Shown: positions 23,501 to 34,577 of the stretch, piece by piece
Numbering within the stretch: the first letter of the stretch is position 1
How the letters are laid out: each line of letters opens with the position of its first letter
Notes under the pieces: model-generated
Database searches by the model: none
What the model saw: only the letters and a program-made list of their open reading frames with translations
What the model was told of the DNA's origin: nothing
Assembly: GCA_020746995.1 (NCBI GenBank)
Contig: JAGPXD010000001.1
Location: forward strand, 4,898,001-4,962,000
DNA length: 64,000 nt
Origin: Plectosphaerella cucumerina
Taxonomy: Eukaryota > Ascomycota > Sordariomycetes > Glomerellales > Plectosphaerellaceae
Direction of reading: 5' to 3'
Translations under genes and position numbers: made by a program

Positions 23501-24154
23501 CAGGTTGCAGGAGGTGATGTCGATTTTCAAGCGCCATTTGAACTCCGACTTTGGGGTATGAATCTGGATTGTTAGGCGTCATGAACCACTTGGAGCCATT
23601 TGATAGGATTTTTGCAGCAAACAACGATGAATACGAAGCGATACTTGGAAGCAAGGCCCCAGCCATACTGGAATGCACGGAGCGGGAGCAGTGTCGTTGA
23701 AATAAGACGTGCGGCTCACCCCCTGATTCGGTATCATGTTGCGACAGGGGAGATAAAGAACAGCAGACATGCAGACGATAGATGGACATGGTCTTCGACC
23801 CGTAAGCGATCCACAATGATCTGATCGCCAATGATAAGCCCCGACACCGCGATTGGGCTGTCTGAAGTGCACAGGAAGGATCGTGAAGGAGGGGGTGATG
23901 GATGACATGACCCGAGCATATGGTTGGCCGGATGTTCACAATACTCAGCCGAGCCACGCTTGATTGTCAGCTTGCATGTGTCTGGAATCAGCTCGGCCCA
24001 TGCAATTCCTGCTCATCGACACTTTCTATGCCAGTAGTCTAGCGATGCAAGGGGGCTAAGAGCAGATTGTGGCGAAAAATCGAAGCCAGACCCAAATGAA
24101 ACTCCTTAAATGCGTGAAACCCAAATATCCAAATAAAAGCCTTCCCCTTCTCAA
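23501..24154. other. intergenic between convergent P450 and aminotransferase
   Basis: About 650 bases of shared 3' flank. No further feature recognised. Confidence 0.6.
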
Positions 24155-26004
24155 CTACATCCGGTATGACTTTCGGATAGCCGCCCCCAGGCGTTGGATA
24201 GCGGTGCTCATGGCCTCTTCGCTTGCGCTGGCAAAGGTGGCGCGGAAGAACATGTCGTTTGCAGGGACGTCGGGCTCGGTGCGGAACCACGAGCCGCGCG
24301 CGCAGAGGACGCCGTTGTCAATGGCATTACGGAAGATTTCGTCCTCGAGATCTATAATGGGACGGGTAGGGTGGTCTGGGTGCTTGGTATGGTCGACCTT
24401 GAGCCAGAGCTGTGATGGGTGAGCATGCAGTCGAAATCAGGGGTAAAAGGGGGGATACTCACGAACATGCCGGCGGCGGGCGGGGTCCAGCTCACGACGT
24501 CCTGGGGCAGGTGTTCCTCGCAAGCTGCGAGGAGCATGTCGCGGCGGCGTGTGTAGTTGAGGCGCAGGTCCATCAGCCAGCGCAGGTAGCCCTCGTGGCC
24601 CCAGGTCTGGTCGAGGAGCTTCCATACCAGGACCTGGGAGATGCCGCTGGGGCCCTGGCTGGCTACCTCGGCGTGGCGGATGTATCGCTCGATGACCTGG
24701 GCGCTGCCGGTAACCCAGCCAAGGCGGGAGCCGGGGACGAGGACTTTGGAGAAGGAATCCATGCGGAGGACGCGGCCGTCGACATCGAGGCTCAGGAGAG
24801 AGGGGATGAGGGAGGTGAGGAAGTCCTCGACGGACTGGGGCGCAGTGGGGGTTGGGGAGGAGGTAGCGCCGCTGGTATAGGGTTCCATCTGGATGAAGTA
24901 GTACGGCTCGTCCTCGATGATGAAGATGTCGTGCTTCTGGCAGACGGCGTAGATGTCCCTTCGACGAGCCGCGCCCTGAGTCGCGCCCGTAGGGTTCTGG
25001 CCAGACGGGACAGTGTATAGGACGTGAGGTTTGCGGGCGCCCCCTCGGGCGGCGGGGTCCCAGGAGGATAGGAGGGCATCCATGTCCTCAGGGAGGAGGC
25101 CCTGCTCGTCAACGCGGACGCCGACTGCCTTCACGCCAAGAGGGGCAATGGTCTCGAGGGCTGTGGAGAAGCTGTACTCCTCAGTGAGGATGCTATCCTT
25201 GCGAGACCCGTCAACAAGCATCCGCAGAGCCTGCTCGAGGGCGCCGGTGCTGCCGATGGTCTGGCAGACGTTCCAGTCCGCGTAGGGAGGGTTGTAGACG
25301 AGTTCTGTGTGCTCGGTGATGAAGCGCATCATCTGCGCTGAGCCGGTGGACTGGCCGTAGTTCAGGGCGATAGAAAGGTCGTATTCTGCGTTACTGTCGC
25401 GAACATCGTACTTGCCTATGGTGACGGTGCGGCCGGCATCGGCAGGGAGGTAATCTCGCTCGGAAAAGTTGGGAGCCTCGGGTACGCGCATGGAGACCTC
25501 GGCGATGGGGAAGGCCTCGCTTGAGGGGAGACCGCCGCCGAGGGAGATGAGGCCGGGGTTCTTCAGGTAGCGGGCCGCTTGCTTGAGAGTGCAGGGCTGG
25601 CGGGCGATGGCCTCGGCGGTGAAGTGGTTGTCCCAGTTCTTGGCTTTGGGTTTACCGAAGGACTTGATGTGAACGTGTCAGCGGGGGGTTTCTCGTGGTT
25701 GGCTCAGGGGTACTATGAGAGGGAGTCTCACGGGAGCCTTGAACATGTCGGCGTCAGACGCGGCGGCGACACCGGCGAGGAGCCTCCCGGCCTTTGCCCG
25801 CCTCGCGTTGATGGCATCGAAGGGTGAGGGCGAGGACTGCTTCTCAAAGGAGGCATCTTGTTGCTGAGGCGCGGCCTCGGCGGTGGACTGGACGGCGGAC
25901 TTGATGTGGAAGGACCGGCGGGGATTCGGCGTAGTGCGAGCCGGGCCGAGAGCCGCCAAGGGCCGCAGCCGTCGGACCATCTTCATGTTCGCTGTTGGGA
26001 GCAT
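24155..26004 (-). CDS. PLP aminotransferase class I/II (Aro8 / aminoadipate type), mitochondrial-looking leader
   Basis: Three exons (26004-25732, 25662-24463, 24409-24155) join in phase to 575 residues. Fold-type I landmarks: ISLGGGLPSSEAFP after intron 1, the GSTGALEQALRML cofactor loop, the QNPTGAT block, the IIEDEPYYFIQ Asp-Tyr pair, and the PLP lysine at about K397 in SFSKVLVPGSRLGW. The ending (GVLCARGSWF...FFRATFAS) is typical of Aro8/ARO9 and kynurenine-aminoadipate aminotransferases, so the substrates are probably aromatic amino acids or 2-aminoadipate with 2-oxoglutarate. Residues 1-45 are Arg-rich and nearly acid-free (MVRRLRPLAALGPARTTPN), unlike cytosolic Aro8, suggesting mitochondrial import. 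The last intron falls within GMF-LWLKV. Confidence 0.9.
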
Positions 26005-27425
26005 GATGAGAGCACAGGACAGAGGCTGAGTCGAGATGCTTAGATGCTGACCCCTGAAGTCCGGCTTGAGGGTGAAGGAGGGAAGGGAGAGGGCGTCACG
26101 GGGGGAGCACGCCCCTCACTCGGTCGAGTCGGACAGCTGCTTGTCGAGACAAGGCGTGGACGATGGATGTCACGACAGCGCCGATAACGCGGGCGGGCGC
26201 GGGGCAGTTCCGCCTGTACCCGCAGATAACCACAGCTGACACACCGCTGTTGTTGGCTGTGATTCGCTGCTGTTTCAGGGGTTCCGGGGCTCCCTTCAAG
26301 TTCGGCCTGTTCGGGTGTCTTCCGGCGGGGGGGATTTTGGTGGGGCGCTTCGGAGGCCGGGGCGGTGCGTCTCCGGGCGGCACTCCCGTCTTCGACTCGA
26401 CATCACGGAGCCGGCCGGGCACGGAGGCCGACGCATTGAAAAGCGAGGCTTCAAGTTCAGCTGTCGGTCAGACTTTGAAGTTGATTAGTTTTTGGGTTCC
26501 CAATTGAATGTTGGGTTTATTCAGCAAGTCGTCAAGAAGGCGCAATATCTACGATGGATCTTCCACCAGAAACAAAGGCTTCCTTCCGTCACATAACAAT
26601 CGCCTCGACGAGACTCGATATCGACTGACAGAATCATACATAAATCACACACGTGGCATCTGAGAACCGCATCAGTCAAATATGCCCAGCGACCTGACAT
26701 TCGGGCGCCAACCCTGACAGCGTGGCACCCAAGGCCTTGGGTCGAAAGTGCGATCGCCCCCAGCCACCCGAAATCCCCAGCCACCAGTATTCCCTCAGCC
26801 ACCTCCACCCAATCACCGCGCGCCTCGCCCACCTCCCAACCTCCCACTTCCCTCTCGAAACCTCACCCCGTCGTCGTCGACCTGCCAACGCGTCACCGGC
26901 CGCGCCCATCGCCCTTCGTATCCCGCCCAGCCAAGGCCATGGATCGTTCCGAGCAGGACCTGCAGGCGGCTACCACCCCGGCAGCCAAGGGTCCCCCAAG
27001 CTTCCGAGCCGCTCTCTGACTTTCCTTCTTTTCTTGGGAAGACCGGCTTTTGCGCACAGCTCGGGCTTCCGTCATTTCTGCCCGTCGTGGCTGGGAAGAC
27101 CGGGGGAGAGGATAGCTATCCATATACTCAGTACTTCTTCTTCTGCTTCTTCTTTCTCTCGCCTGCATGTCGAATACCCGTCTTCGTCTGATCGCATACA
27201 CAACTCCAACTTGACATATCCCTCGAGACGCCGTTGCCGTCTAGTGCTGGTGTCCATCCAACCAACCCCTCCATCCTCATCTCCCCCTCACCTCCCCTCC
27301 GGATCAATCACACGTCCGCGTGAAGCGAGAGAGGCCCCTCAACCACCACCTCTCCGTCTTCTGTCCTTCTCTTCTTGTAAAATCTTTCCCCTCCTTTGGA
27401 CAGCTCGTCCGCCCCAGCAGACACC
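26005..27425. other. 1.4 kb divergent region, aminotransferase / CRH enzyme
   Basis: Two promoters plus a long pyrimidine-rich leader before the CRH start. Short ORFs are compositionally biased and unsupported. Nothing else recognised. Confidence 0.5.
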
Positions 27426-28589
27426 ATGATCTTCTCGACAACAAAGCTGGCAGCCATCACCGCCGCCCTCACATCGACAGTCGCCGCCCAGACATGGACC
27501 TCGTGTAACCCGTTACACAGTGAGTCTCTCCTCTCTCCCCCTTCCCTCTTGATACATCCAACTGACTTGCTCCCCCCAGCAACGTGCGACCCCAACCCCG
27601 CCCTCGGCATGGCCATCGACGTCGACTTCCGCAAAGGCCAGGTCAACTCCTTCGTCGAGGCCGGCAGCCCCGAGTACGGCTCCGACGGCGCCACCTTCAC
27701 CGTCGCCGCCTCCGGCCAGGCGCCCCAGCTCATCTCCGTCTTCTACATCATGTTCGGCCGCGTCGAGATCACAATGAAGGCCGCCACCGGCGCCGGCATT
27801 GTCAGCTCCCTCGTCCTCCAGTCCGACACCCTCGACGAGATCGATTTCGAGTGGCTCGGCGCAGACCCCCACGAGGTCCAGTCAAACTACTTCGGCAAGG
27901 GCCAGGTCACAGACTACAACCGCGGCCAGTTCCACCCCATGGACAAGAACAACCAAGAGGAGTTCCTCACCTACATCTTCGACTGGACAAAGGACCGCAC
28001 CGAATTCTATGTCGACGGCGTCCTCGTCCGCACCCTCACCTTTGCCGAGGCCGACGACAACCAGTACCCCCAGTCGCCCATGCAGGTCAAGTTCGGCGCC
28101 TGGTCCGGCGGCGACCCGGCCAACGCCCCCGGCACCATCGCCTGGGCAAAGGGCCCCACCAACTTCGCCGACGGGCCCTTCCACATGGTCGTCCGCGACG
28201 TCAAAGTCACAGACTACTCTACCGGAAAGGAGTACGTCTACTCGGACAACTCGGGCAACTGGCAGTCCATCACCGCCGTCGACGGTGAGGTGAATGCCAA
28301 CGAGGGTAATCTCGACCAGCCCCGCGCCACCGCCACCGCCGCTGCCGCCGATAATACCGGCCCGGCGCCCACCATTCCCGCTGGCGGCATCGGCACCGAC
28401 GAAGCCACCGCCCAGCAGACCGGCTGGCCCTGGGACAGCGCCGACCGGCCCGCCGCCGGCTCCGTCCCGGAAGGCTGGCGCATGACCGAGGAGGGCAAGC
28501 TCGTTCCTATCGGCGCCGGCGCCGCCCTCCGCCCCTGTCTTCTTCTCCTCGTCCCTTTCTTCCTCGGCGCGGCCCTGCTGAGGTTGTGA
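27426..28589 (+). CDS. GPI-anchored CRH-family glucan-chitin transglycosylase (GH16)
   Basis: Two exons (27426-27519, 27580-28589) give 367 residues. A signal peptide (MIFSTTKLAAITAALTSTVAAQ) is followed by the TWTSCNPLH-TTCDPNPALG block common to Crh proteins. The catalytic GH16 motif DEIDFEW is at residues 117-123 (E118 and E122 as nucleophile and acid/base). The C-terminal 75 residues are Ala/Pro/Thr-rich and end in a hydrophobic tail (LLLLVPFFLGAALLRL), a GPI-anchor signal. Crh enzymes link chitin to beta-glucan in the wall. No chitin-binding module is seen. The 60-base intron is 3n and stop-free, so the gene also reads straight through as one ORF; the spliced form restores the conserved Cys block. 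Confidence 0.93.
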   Translation: MIFSTTKLAAITAALTSTVAAQTWTSCNPLHSESLLSPPSLLIHPTDLLPPATCDPNPALGMAIDVDFRKGQVNSFVEAGSPEYGSDGATFTVAASGQAPQLISVFYIMFGRVEITMKAATGAGIVSSLVLQSDTLDEIDFEWLGADPHEVQSNYFGKGQVTDYNRGQFHPMDKNNQEEFLTYIFDWTKDRTEFYVDGVLVRTLTFAEADDNQYPQSPMQVKFGAWSGGDPANAPGTIAWAKGPTNFADGPFHMVVRDVKVTDYSTGKEYVYSDNSGNWQSITAVDGEVNANEGNLDQPRATATAAAADNTGPAPTIPAGGIGTDEATAQQTGWPWDSADRPAAGSVPEGWRMTEEGKLVPIGAGAALRPCLLLLVPFFLGAALLRL

Positions 28590-29256
28590 GACCACCACCA
28601 TCCTTACAACTATTTAATTACCAGGCACATGTTGCCTACCATACATATACAATGGCGCGCATAGACGGCATGGCGTGGTAGGCCCCTTGAATGTAGGGGT
28701 TATTTGGCGTTTTGGTTTGGGTATCTTGCATAGCGACGTCTTTTCGCGCTTCCCTGACGGAAGGGAGCATGTACATGAATTCTGGAAGACCACAAGAAGA
28801 TGATGGCCTCACATCTGAAGGCGAGAATAACGAGAGTACGATGTCAAGACATAACCTCCCTGAATTATTGTGATGCTGTCATGTTCTAAGCCGAAAGCAT
28901 ACCACCACACGATTGAAAAGGTTTCGAATTCAGAAAATTCTACTATTCTACATCCCTTCTGTCTATGGACGTAGAGCAAGACGGCAAAAACCGCCTGGAC
29001 TCGCTGGTTTCTCCCCTGTGCTGCTGCGGCCACGAGGCTCTCTCTCCGTCACCGTCTCCGTCCCCCTCATGCAAAAAAATGGCGCGAATGGTTCCTGCCG
29101 TCTTGCTTTTTAACCAACGCCCCTGAAGAAAAAATGGCAGAATCCCTCCCTTCGGACCCGGAGCCCCGACACCTGAGCTAACCCGAAGAAAATGGCACTA
29201 TACACGGGGCGCCTCAAGTGTGATGCACCCTGAGAGCAGAAGGACCCGTTGGGCAC
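28590..29256. other. intergenic between convergent CRH gene and TOP1
   Basis: About 670 bases of 3' flank from both genes. Nothing recognised. Confidence 0.6.
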
Positions 29257-32194
29257 TTAGAACTCCCACTTGTCGTCTTTGACCATCTCGAGCGCCCACT
29301 TGAACTTTTCGCGCAGCGTGGTCGAGAAGAATTTCTCAATAGGAACACCCGACTTCTTCGAAAAGACCACCGTCAGACGAGGGTCGATGTAGTTCTGTGA
29401 TAGGTTGTCAGCGTCCATGTGCCCAAAGAGACCGGCGTGTGCGGAGACTTACGATCTTACTGGTGCCCAGGGCAACCTCCTTGTTGCCGTCTCGGTCGGC
29501 AGCCTGGGTCTCAAGGGTCTTGATGCGCTCATCAATCTTCTTGACCGCGTCCTCGAGCTTTTCGACGGTCGGTCCGCGTCCTTCGGCCTCGACCTTCTTC
29601 GACTTGTTTTCCTTCTTGAACTTGGCTGCCAGCTCGTCCGCTGCCTTGAGACGCTCCTTGAGCTCCTTCTCGGGCAGCTTCTTCTTGCCTTCGGCCACCA
29701 GCTTCTCGCTGTCCTTCTCGAACTTCTTGGTGATCTTGGTCCGCTGCTCCTCGACGAGGAACGCCTGGTGCTGCAGGATCCACTCCTCGTCGATCGAGGA
29801 GTCAATCGCAAAGTACTCGGCGCCCTTCTTCTTCTTATACTTGGGGTCGACGTCGAGCATCATCATCTTGTTGCGCCACTGCTGGTACCTGAGTCCCTTG
29901 ATACGGTCGACAAGCTTCTCCATCTGTGCCTCGTGGCCAGCGCCCACCGTCCGCTTGTGGTTGCAGAGAATGGCGACCTCGCGGTTGCAGTCGTTGTACA
30001 GCTTGACCTTCTCCTGAAGTGTGGAATCCTTCTTGATCGTGAGCTTCTGGAGCGTCTGAGACATGGTCACCGACGCGTTGTAGGTACGGAACACCTTGGC
30101 TGTCAGGCCGTCCATGTAACTCTTCAGGTGCTTGTTGAGCTGTGTCGTCGTCAGGCGATCGAAAATATCGTCGCCCTCGGACTTGGGAGACTTCTTGAAG
30201 ATCTTCAAGTTCTTGAACACCTGCTTCTCGACGGTGAACTCGTCGTGGAAACGGATACTGTCTTTACCCAGGAAGTCAAAGACGACGGTGTTAGGCTCCT
30301 TCAGCGAGACGTGCTCGTATTTGAGCGAGCAGCAGCCGACCGTCTCGGCCTCTTCCTCGGCATTCTTCTCGTTACCGGCACGGAGGGCGAACTTGTCGAT
30401 CAGGTACATGGCCGTGGCGCGTTGCCGGTCGGCCATGACGCCGCTGCTGAGATCGCGCGTGTAGTCCTTGCGGATCTTGTCGATGTGCTTCTTCAGCTCG
30501 CGGGCCTTTTCGAACTTGGCAAAGTCGGCCTGGCCCTTGACGGAGCTGCCGGCGGCAAGCATAACATACTTGTACGCGCCGTTGATGTTCTCCTGCCAGG
30601 AGGCCAGCCACGTGGCCTTGTTGTCGTGGACCACGGCCTTCCACTTGCCATATGGAGGCTTGGGCACGGGCGCTCCCTTGCCGATGTTAATGGTGATCTG
30701 CTCAGGGTGCACTCGCTTCTTGATCTTGCCCGTCTTGGGGTGCTCGCCGCGACCGCGGAACAGGCTGGGGGGTTCGACGCGGAAGTTGCCGACCTTCTCC
30801 TTCTTGCCATCCCACATGCAGAACTGGAAGGGCTTCTCGCGCGCGTCCTTTTCATCCTTGACGGCCTTCTTCTCCTCCTTGGTGCGGTTCTTCCGCAGAG
30901 CGGCCTGCTGGTCGGCATAGTCGCACATGGGTTGCCAGTCGAACTTGGAGAAGTCCTTGAGGACGACCTTGTTGCCATCCTGGTCGGTAACCTTGCCCGA
31001 AGAGGCGGCGATAGCCTCCTTGAAGTCGGTGAAGAAGTTCTTCTGGAACACCGGGTTGTCGACGTTCAGCTTGGAGTTGAACATTGAGCCGAAGTACCAG
31101 GCGCATTCCTCGACGTCGAGAGGGAGGTTCAGCTTCTTGCCGTCGTAGATCAGCTTGACGTGCTTCGGCAGGGGGACGTAGTCGTCGGCAAAGAGAACGC
31201 CGTTGTGCTCGAGGGTGGTCCACTTGATGCTCTCGTCCTCCTTCTTGGGCGCGTTCCACCAGCCGGACTCCTCGTCGTCGTCCTCCGCTTCGGCGCTCTC
31301 CTCCTTCTTTGCCGCCTTGCCCTTCTTTGTGTCGGCCGCCTTTGCCTTGCCGTTCTTCGCAGGGGTCGCCTTTGATGGGGTGGCTTTGGCCTTTGTGGCG
31401 ACCTTCTTCTTTGTCAGGGGGACATCCGAGTCCGACTCGTCCTTGGGCGCGCGCTTGACGCCGTTCGACTTGCGCCGGGACGTGGACAGCGGGGCATCGT
31501 CGTCTGAGGACTCCTCCTTGGCCTTCTTCTCCTGTGCGCGGATGGCCCTGGCGTCCTTGGCTGCCTTCTTCTCGATGCTGGCCTTCTTTGCGGCAAGCTT
31601 GACGCTCAGTGGCATGTCGTCGTCGTCCGAGTCGGGAAGGGCAGTCTCGGCGTACGAAGGAGGCAGCTTCGTCTTCTGTCTCTTGGCCTGTATTTTGATG
31701 TTAGTAGCCGCCTTGAGGTGTGCTTGCGCGTCGGGGATGGTACCAAGGGCTTGTCGTCGTCGCTTCCAGATTCGTCCTTGTAGCTGACGCTGACGATCGA
31801 GGAGCGCGACTTGCGCTTGCCGTTGGTGTGGGCTGAGTCGATCTCCATCGCGTCTTCGTCGACTGGGCCGTTGCGAATCGACAGGCCAGCAGGCGCGGGT
31901 TTGCCCTTGGACTCCATGGCTTTGTCTTCGGCGGCGGTGATCGTGGCGGCGGAAACTGGTGAGAAGAGGGGTCAGTTGTGATCTTCGTGGGGAGATGGAG
32001 AAAATCCTCAGGTAGATCAAGTAGGACGGGGAGGTTGCTGCTGGTGGCAGGCGCGTCGCCAATGAACAAGAAGGCAGGAACGAGGCTGCCGTGGTGCGCG
32101 CGCCTGGGGAAGGCTCGTAAGCAGAAGCGCAAGTAGACTTACCGTGGCCATTGGACCTGGCGAGGGGCATATCGTCGTCGGAGCTGTCAGCCAT
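29257..32194 (-). CDS. TOP1: DNA topoisomerase I (type IB)
   Basis: Four exons (32194-32143, 31955-31744, 31687-29453, 29394-29257) join in phase to 878 residues. The N-terminal 240 residues are charged Ser/Asp/Lys-rich linker sequence with basic nuclear-localisation-like clusters (KAKATPSKATPAK). The core starts near residue 260 (WWNAPKKEDESIKWTTLEHNGVLF) and holds the active-site Arg region in ALRAGNEK, then the KRTVGAGHEAQMEKL segment and a Lys-rich coiled-coil linker. The catalytic tyrosine is Y835 in SKINYIDPRL, encoded just after the last intron. The enzyme relaxes supercoils through a 3'-phosphotyrosine intermediate during replication and transcription. A continuous 977-codon frame across this locus is misleading because it reads through two introns. 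Confidence 0.95.
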
Positions 32195-32967
32195 CTTGGG
32201 CCAAAATCGTAGATGACAGTTCGGAGTTGGTAGTTGTGTGGAGGGACGAGGAGGGTGATGCTGGACTCGGAGGGAAAATAACAGTGACTGGCACTTGACG
32301 GCGCCCCAGGCCTTGTTGCTTGAGGGAAAGGGCCTGAACAAAGCGGGAACGAAGCTGCCGAGAAGTGACCGGGAAAAGAGCCTTGCCGACAGCTTCGGGA
32401 TCTGTTATGGGTACGTTGAGAAAAGATTGGTAGGTGTGGAAGAAAAAGCGTTCGAAGGAAGGAGGGAAAGTTGGAGGGCAACGACGAAGACGGGAGAAGT
32501 TGACAGGCAGGACAAGGCAAGGGCCGGCCCTCCAAAGTGAAGGAACTGAACCGCTCTGGCGCGCTGAATGGGGACCTGTCCAATCCAGTGCCACGGCGAC
32601 GGGGGAAATGCGCAGGCCCTTCGCTGGGGCGGGCCGAACCAGTGCCCGTTGGGGGATAGCCCGGCCCCAGTTCGCCCAAAGTCAATGGATGGGCCAGCAC
32701 CGTCCGGAAGTAGACGGCAACGGGGGCGTGAGAGGGGAGTCCGGACCCCGTGCTTGCTCACGTGACTGAAGTTTTCCTCGCTCCGGTCGTCCCAACTGAA
32801 CCCGGCAAAGTCCGACCGGGCCAACGTTGATCTCGGGTGAGAGACTATTTTCACCTACTATCCCAGCTCCAAGCAACCTCGCCCGCCTCCCAATTGACCT
32901 CTGCACGATTGCGGTCAATTGAGTCCACCTCCGGTCAACTCCCTCCTCCACTCTATAACCGGTCACG
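32195..32967. other. divergent promoter region, TOP1 / ATP3
   Basis: About 770 bases between two essential housekeeping genes transcribed away from each other, so a shared promoter is likely. I see no clear TATA box or named site, and overlapping short ORFs have no support. Confidence 0.6.
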
Positions 32968-34253
32968 ATGCTTTCCCGCGCGGCAAGGCCAGCTCTGCGA
33001 GCTGCGGCTTCGGCTCCTCGGTAAGTTTGACAACGTCGCCCGCCCGAGACGGACGAAAATCAATCAACGCATCCCCCAAACAACGAACGCGATTCGATAT
33101 GGACGCGCAAGGAGACAAGCGATAATTCCGGGAAGGACCGGATTCTCCGAAATAAGCTGCGAATGCGCCAGATGGACGGGATGGACAAAACATGTCACTC
33201 CCCCAGGATCGGACGGGCGGGCCTTGCTCAATTGATGGGGACCAAATGCTGATATACCTCTCTCTCCGCAGGGCCACCGCTGTCGGCGCCCCCGCTGCCA
33301 CCTACGCCACCCTCCGTGAGATCGAGGGCCGCCTCAAGTCGATTCGCAACATTGAGAAGATCACCAAGACCATGAAGATCGTCGCCTCGACCAAGCTCAA
33401 CCGCGCCCAGCGCGCCATGACCGAGTCCCGCAGCTACGGCAAGACCTCCAACGAGGTCTTCGAGTCCGCCGAGACCAAGCCCATCGAGGCCGAGGGCAAG
33501 AAGCAGCTCATCATCGTCTGCTCCTCCGACAAGGGTCTCTGCGGTGGTGTCCACTCGGGTCTCTCCCGCTACGTCCGCCGCAACTTCTCTGCCGAGTCTC
33601 CCTTCGAGCTTGTCCTCCTCGGCGAGAAGTCCAGGGCTCAGCTGTCGCGTTCCAACGCCAAGGAGGTTGTCCTCAGCTTCGCCGGCATTGGCAAGGACGT
33701 TCCTACCTTCGCCGATGCTCAGGCCATCGCCGACCAGGTCACTCAGCTCTCCGGCGACTACTCCTCCATCAAGATCCTCTACAACAAGTTCGTCAACGCC
33801 ACCAGCTACGAGCCTACCCTCATCGAGGCCTTCAGCGAGGAGGCTATTGCCGCTTCTCGTGAGTCCATCCCGGCGACCGCTCTTCGAGTCAGTGTCATCC
33901 GTCAATCTGCTTCTTGCTGACGTTTTTCCCCAGCCAACTTCTCCGCCTTCGAGGTCGATGAGGAGCTCCTCGGCAACCTCCGCGAGTACGCCCTTGCCAA
34001 CTCCCTTTACTGGGCTCTGGCCGAGGGCCACGCCTGCGAGATCTCCGCTCGTCGCAACGCCATGGACGTGAGTCTAGTCTACACTCCTTCGCCCCTCCGC
34101 ACACTTACTGACAATACCTCCCAGAACGCCTCCAAGAACGCCGGCGAGATGATCAGCAAGAACCAGATTCTCTACAACCGCACTCGCCAGGCCGTCATTA
34201 CCGGCGAGCTGGTGGAGATCATCACTGGTGCCACCGCTTCCGCGGACATGTAA
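32968..34253 (+). CDS. ATP3: mitochondrial F1-ATP synthase gamma subunit
   Basis: Four exons (32968-33020, 33272-33858, 33934-34067, 34125-34253) join in phase to 300 residues. Exon 1 encodes an Arg/Ala-rich mitochondrial presequence (MLSRAARPALRAAASAPR). The mature protein opens with the family block TLREIEGRLKSIRNIEKITK, includes CSSDKGLCGGVHSG, and closes with the C-terminal helix QAVITGELVEIITGA. Gamma is the central rotor shaft coupling Fo rotation to ATP synthesis in F1. The first intron is long for this window (251 bases); the others are 56-75 bases. The gene converges with the LSD1-type gene about 325 bases downstream. Confidence 0.96.
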
Positions 34254-34577
34254 TCGCCTGGTACGCGCGCCGGGAGAAGGAATACCATTAGTTTTCACCC
34301 CTGCTTCCCTTTGTATCAAGCTCTCAAGACGATGGCCATGGCCTTCGGTGTAAACTAAAGCCCCCTTTCGAATAACGAAATTCGACTAGACACACAGCCC
34401 GCATCGTTCTACTCGTGAATGTAAAAAGTGATGTAATTATTTTTGCTGTTGCGCAAACAGTAGTATACACGCCCTGCGCCTGTTCGGCACCGCTCCTGGC
34501 GCCTGTTGCTACTACATGTACAGAATCCCAGAGAGCAGCAACCATACTGCTCGTCGACCGGGACGAGGCAAGCCGAC
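34254..34577. other. intergenic between convergent ATP3 and LSD1-type gene
   Basis: About 320 bases of 3' flank. Nothing further seen. Confidence 0.6.

Noticed and set aside
21832..26004. Secondary-metabolite cluster around the P450 and aminotransferase
   Set aside because: No polyketide, peptide or terpene synthase, transporter or pathway regulator is nearby; the neighbours are housekeeping genes.
29408..32341. A single 977-codon frame on the minus strand
   Set aside because: It reads through two TOP1 introns in the N-terminal region, giving unnatural Arg/Ser-rich sequence; the four-exon model gives the conserved N-terminus and C-terminal tyrosine exon.
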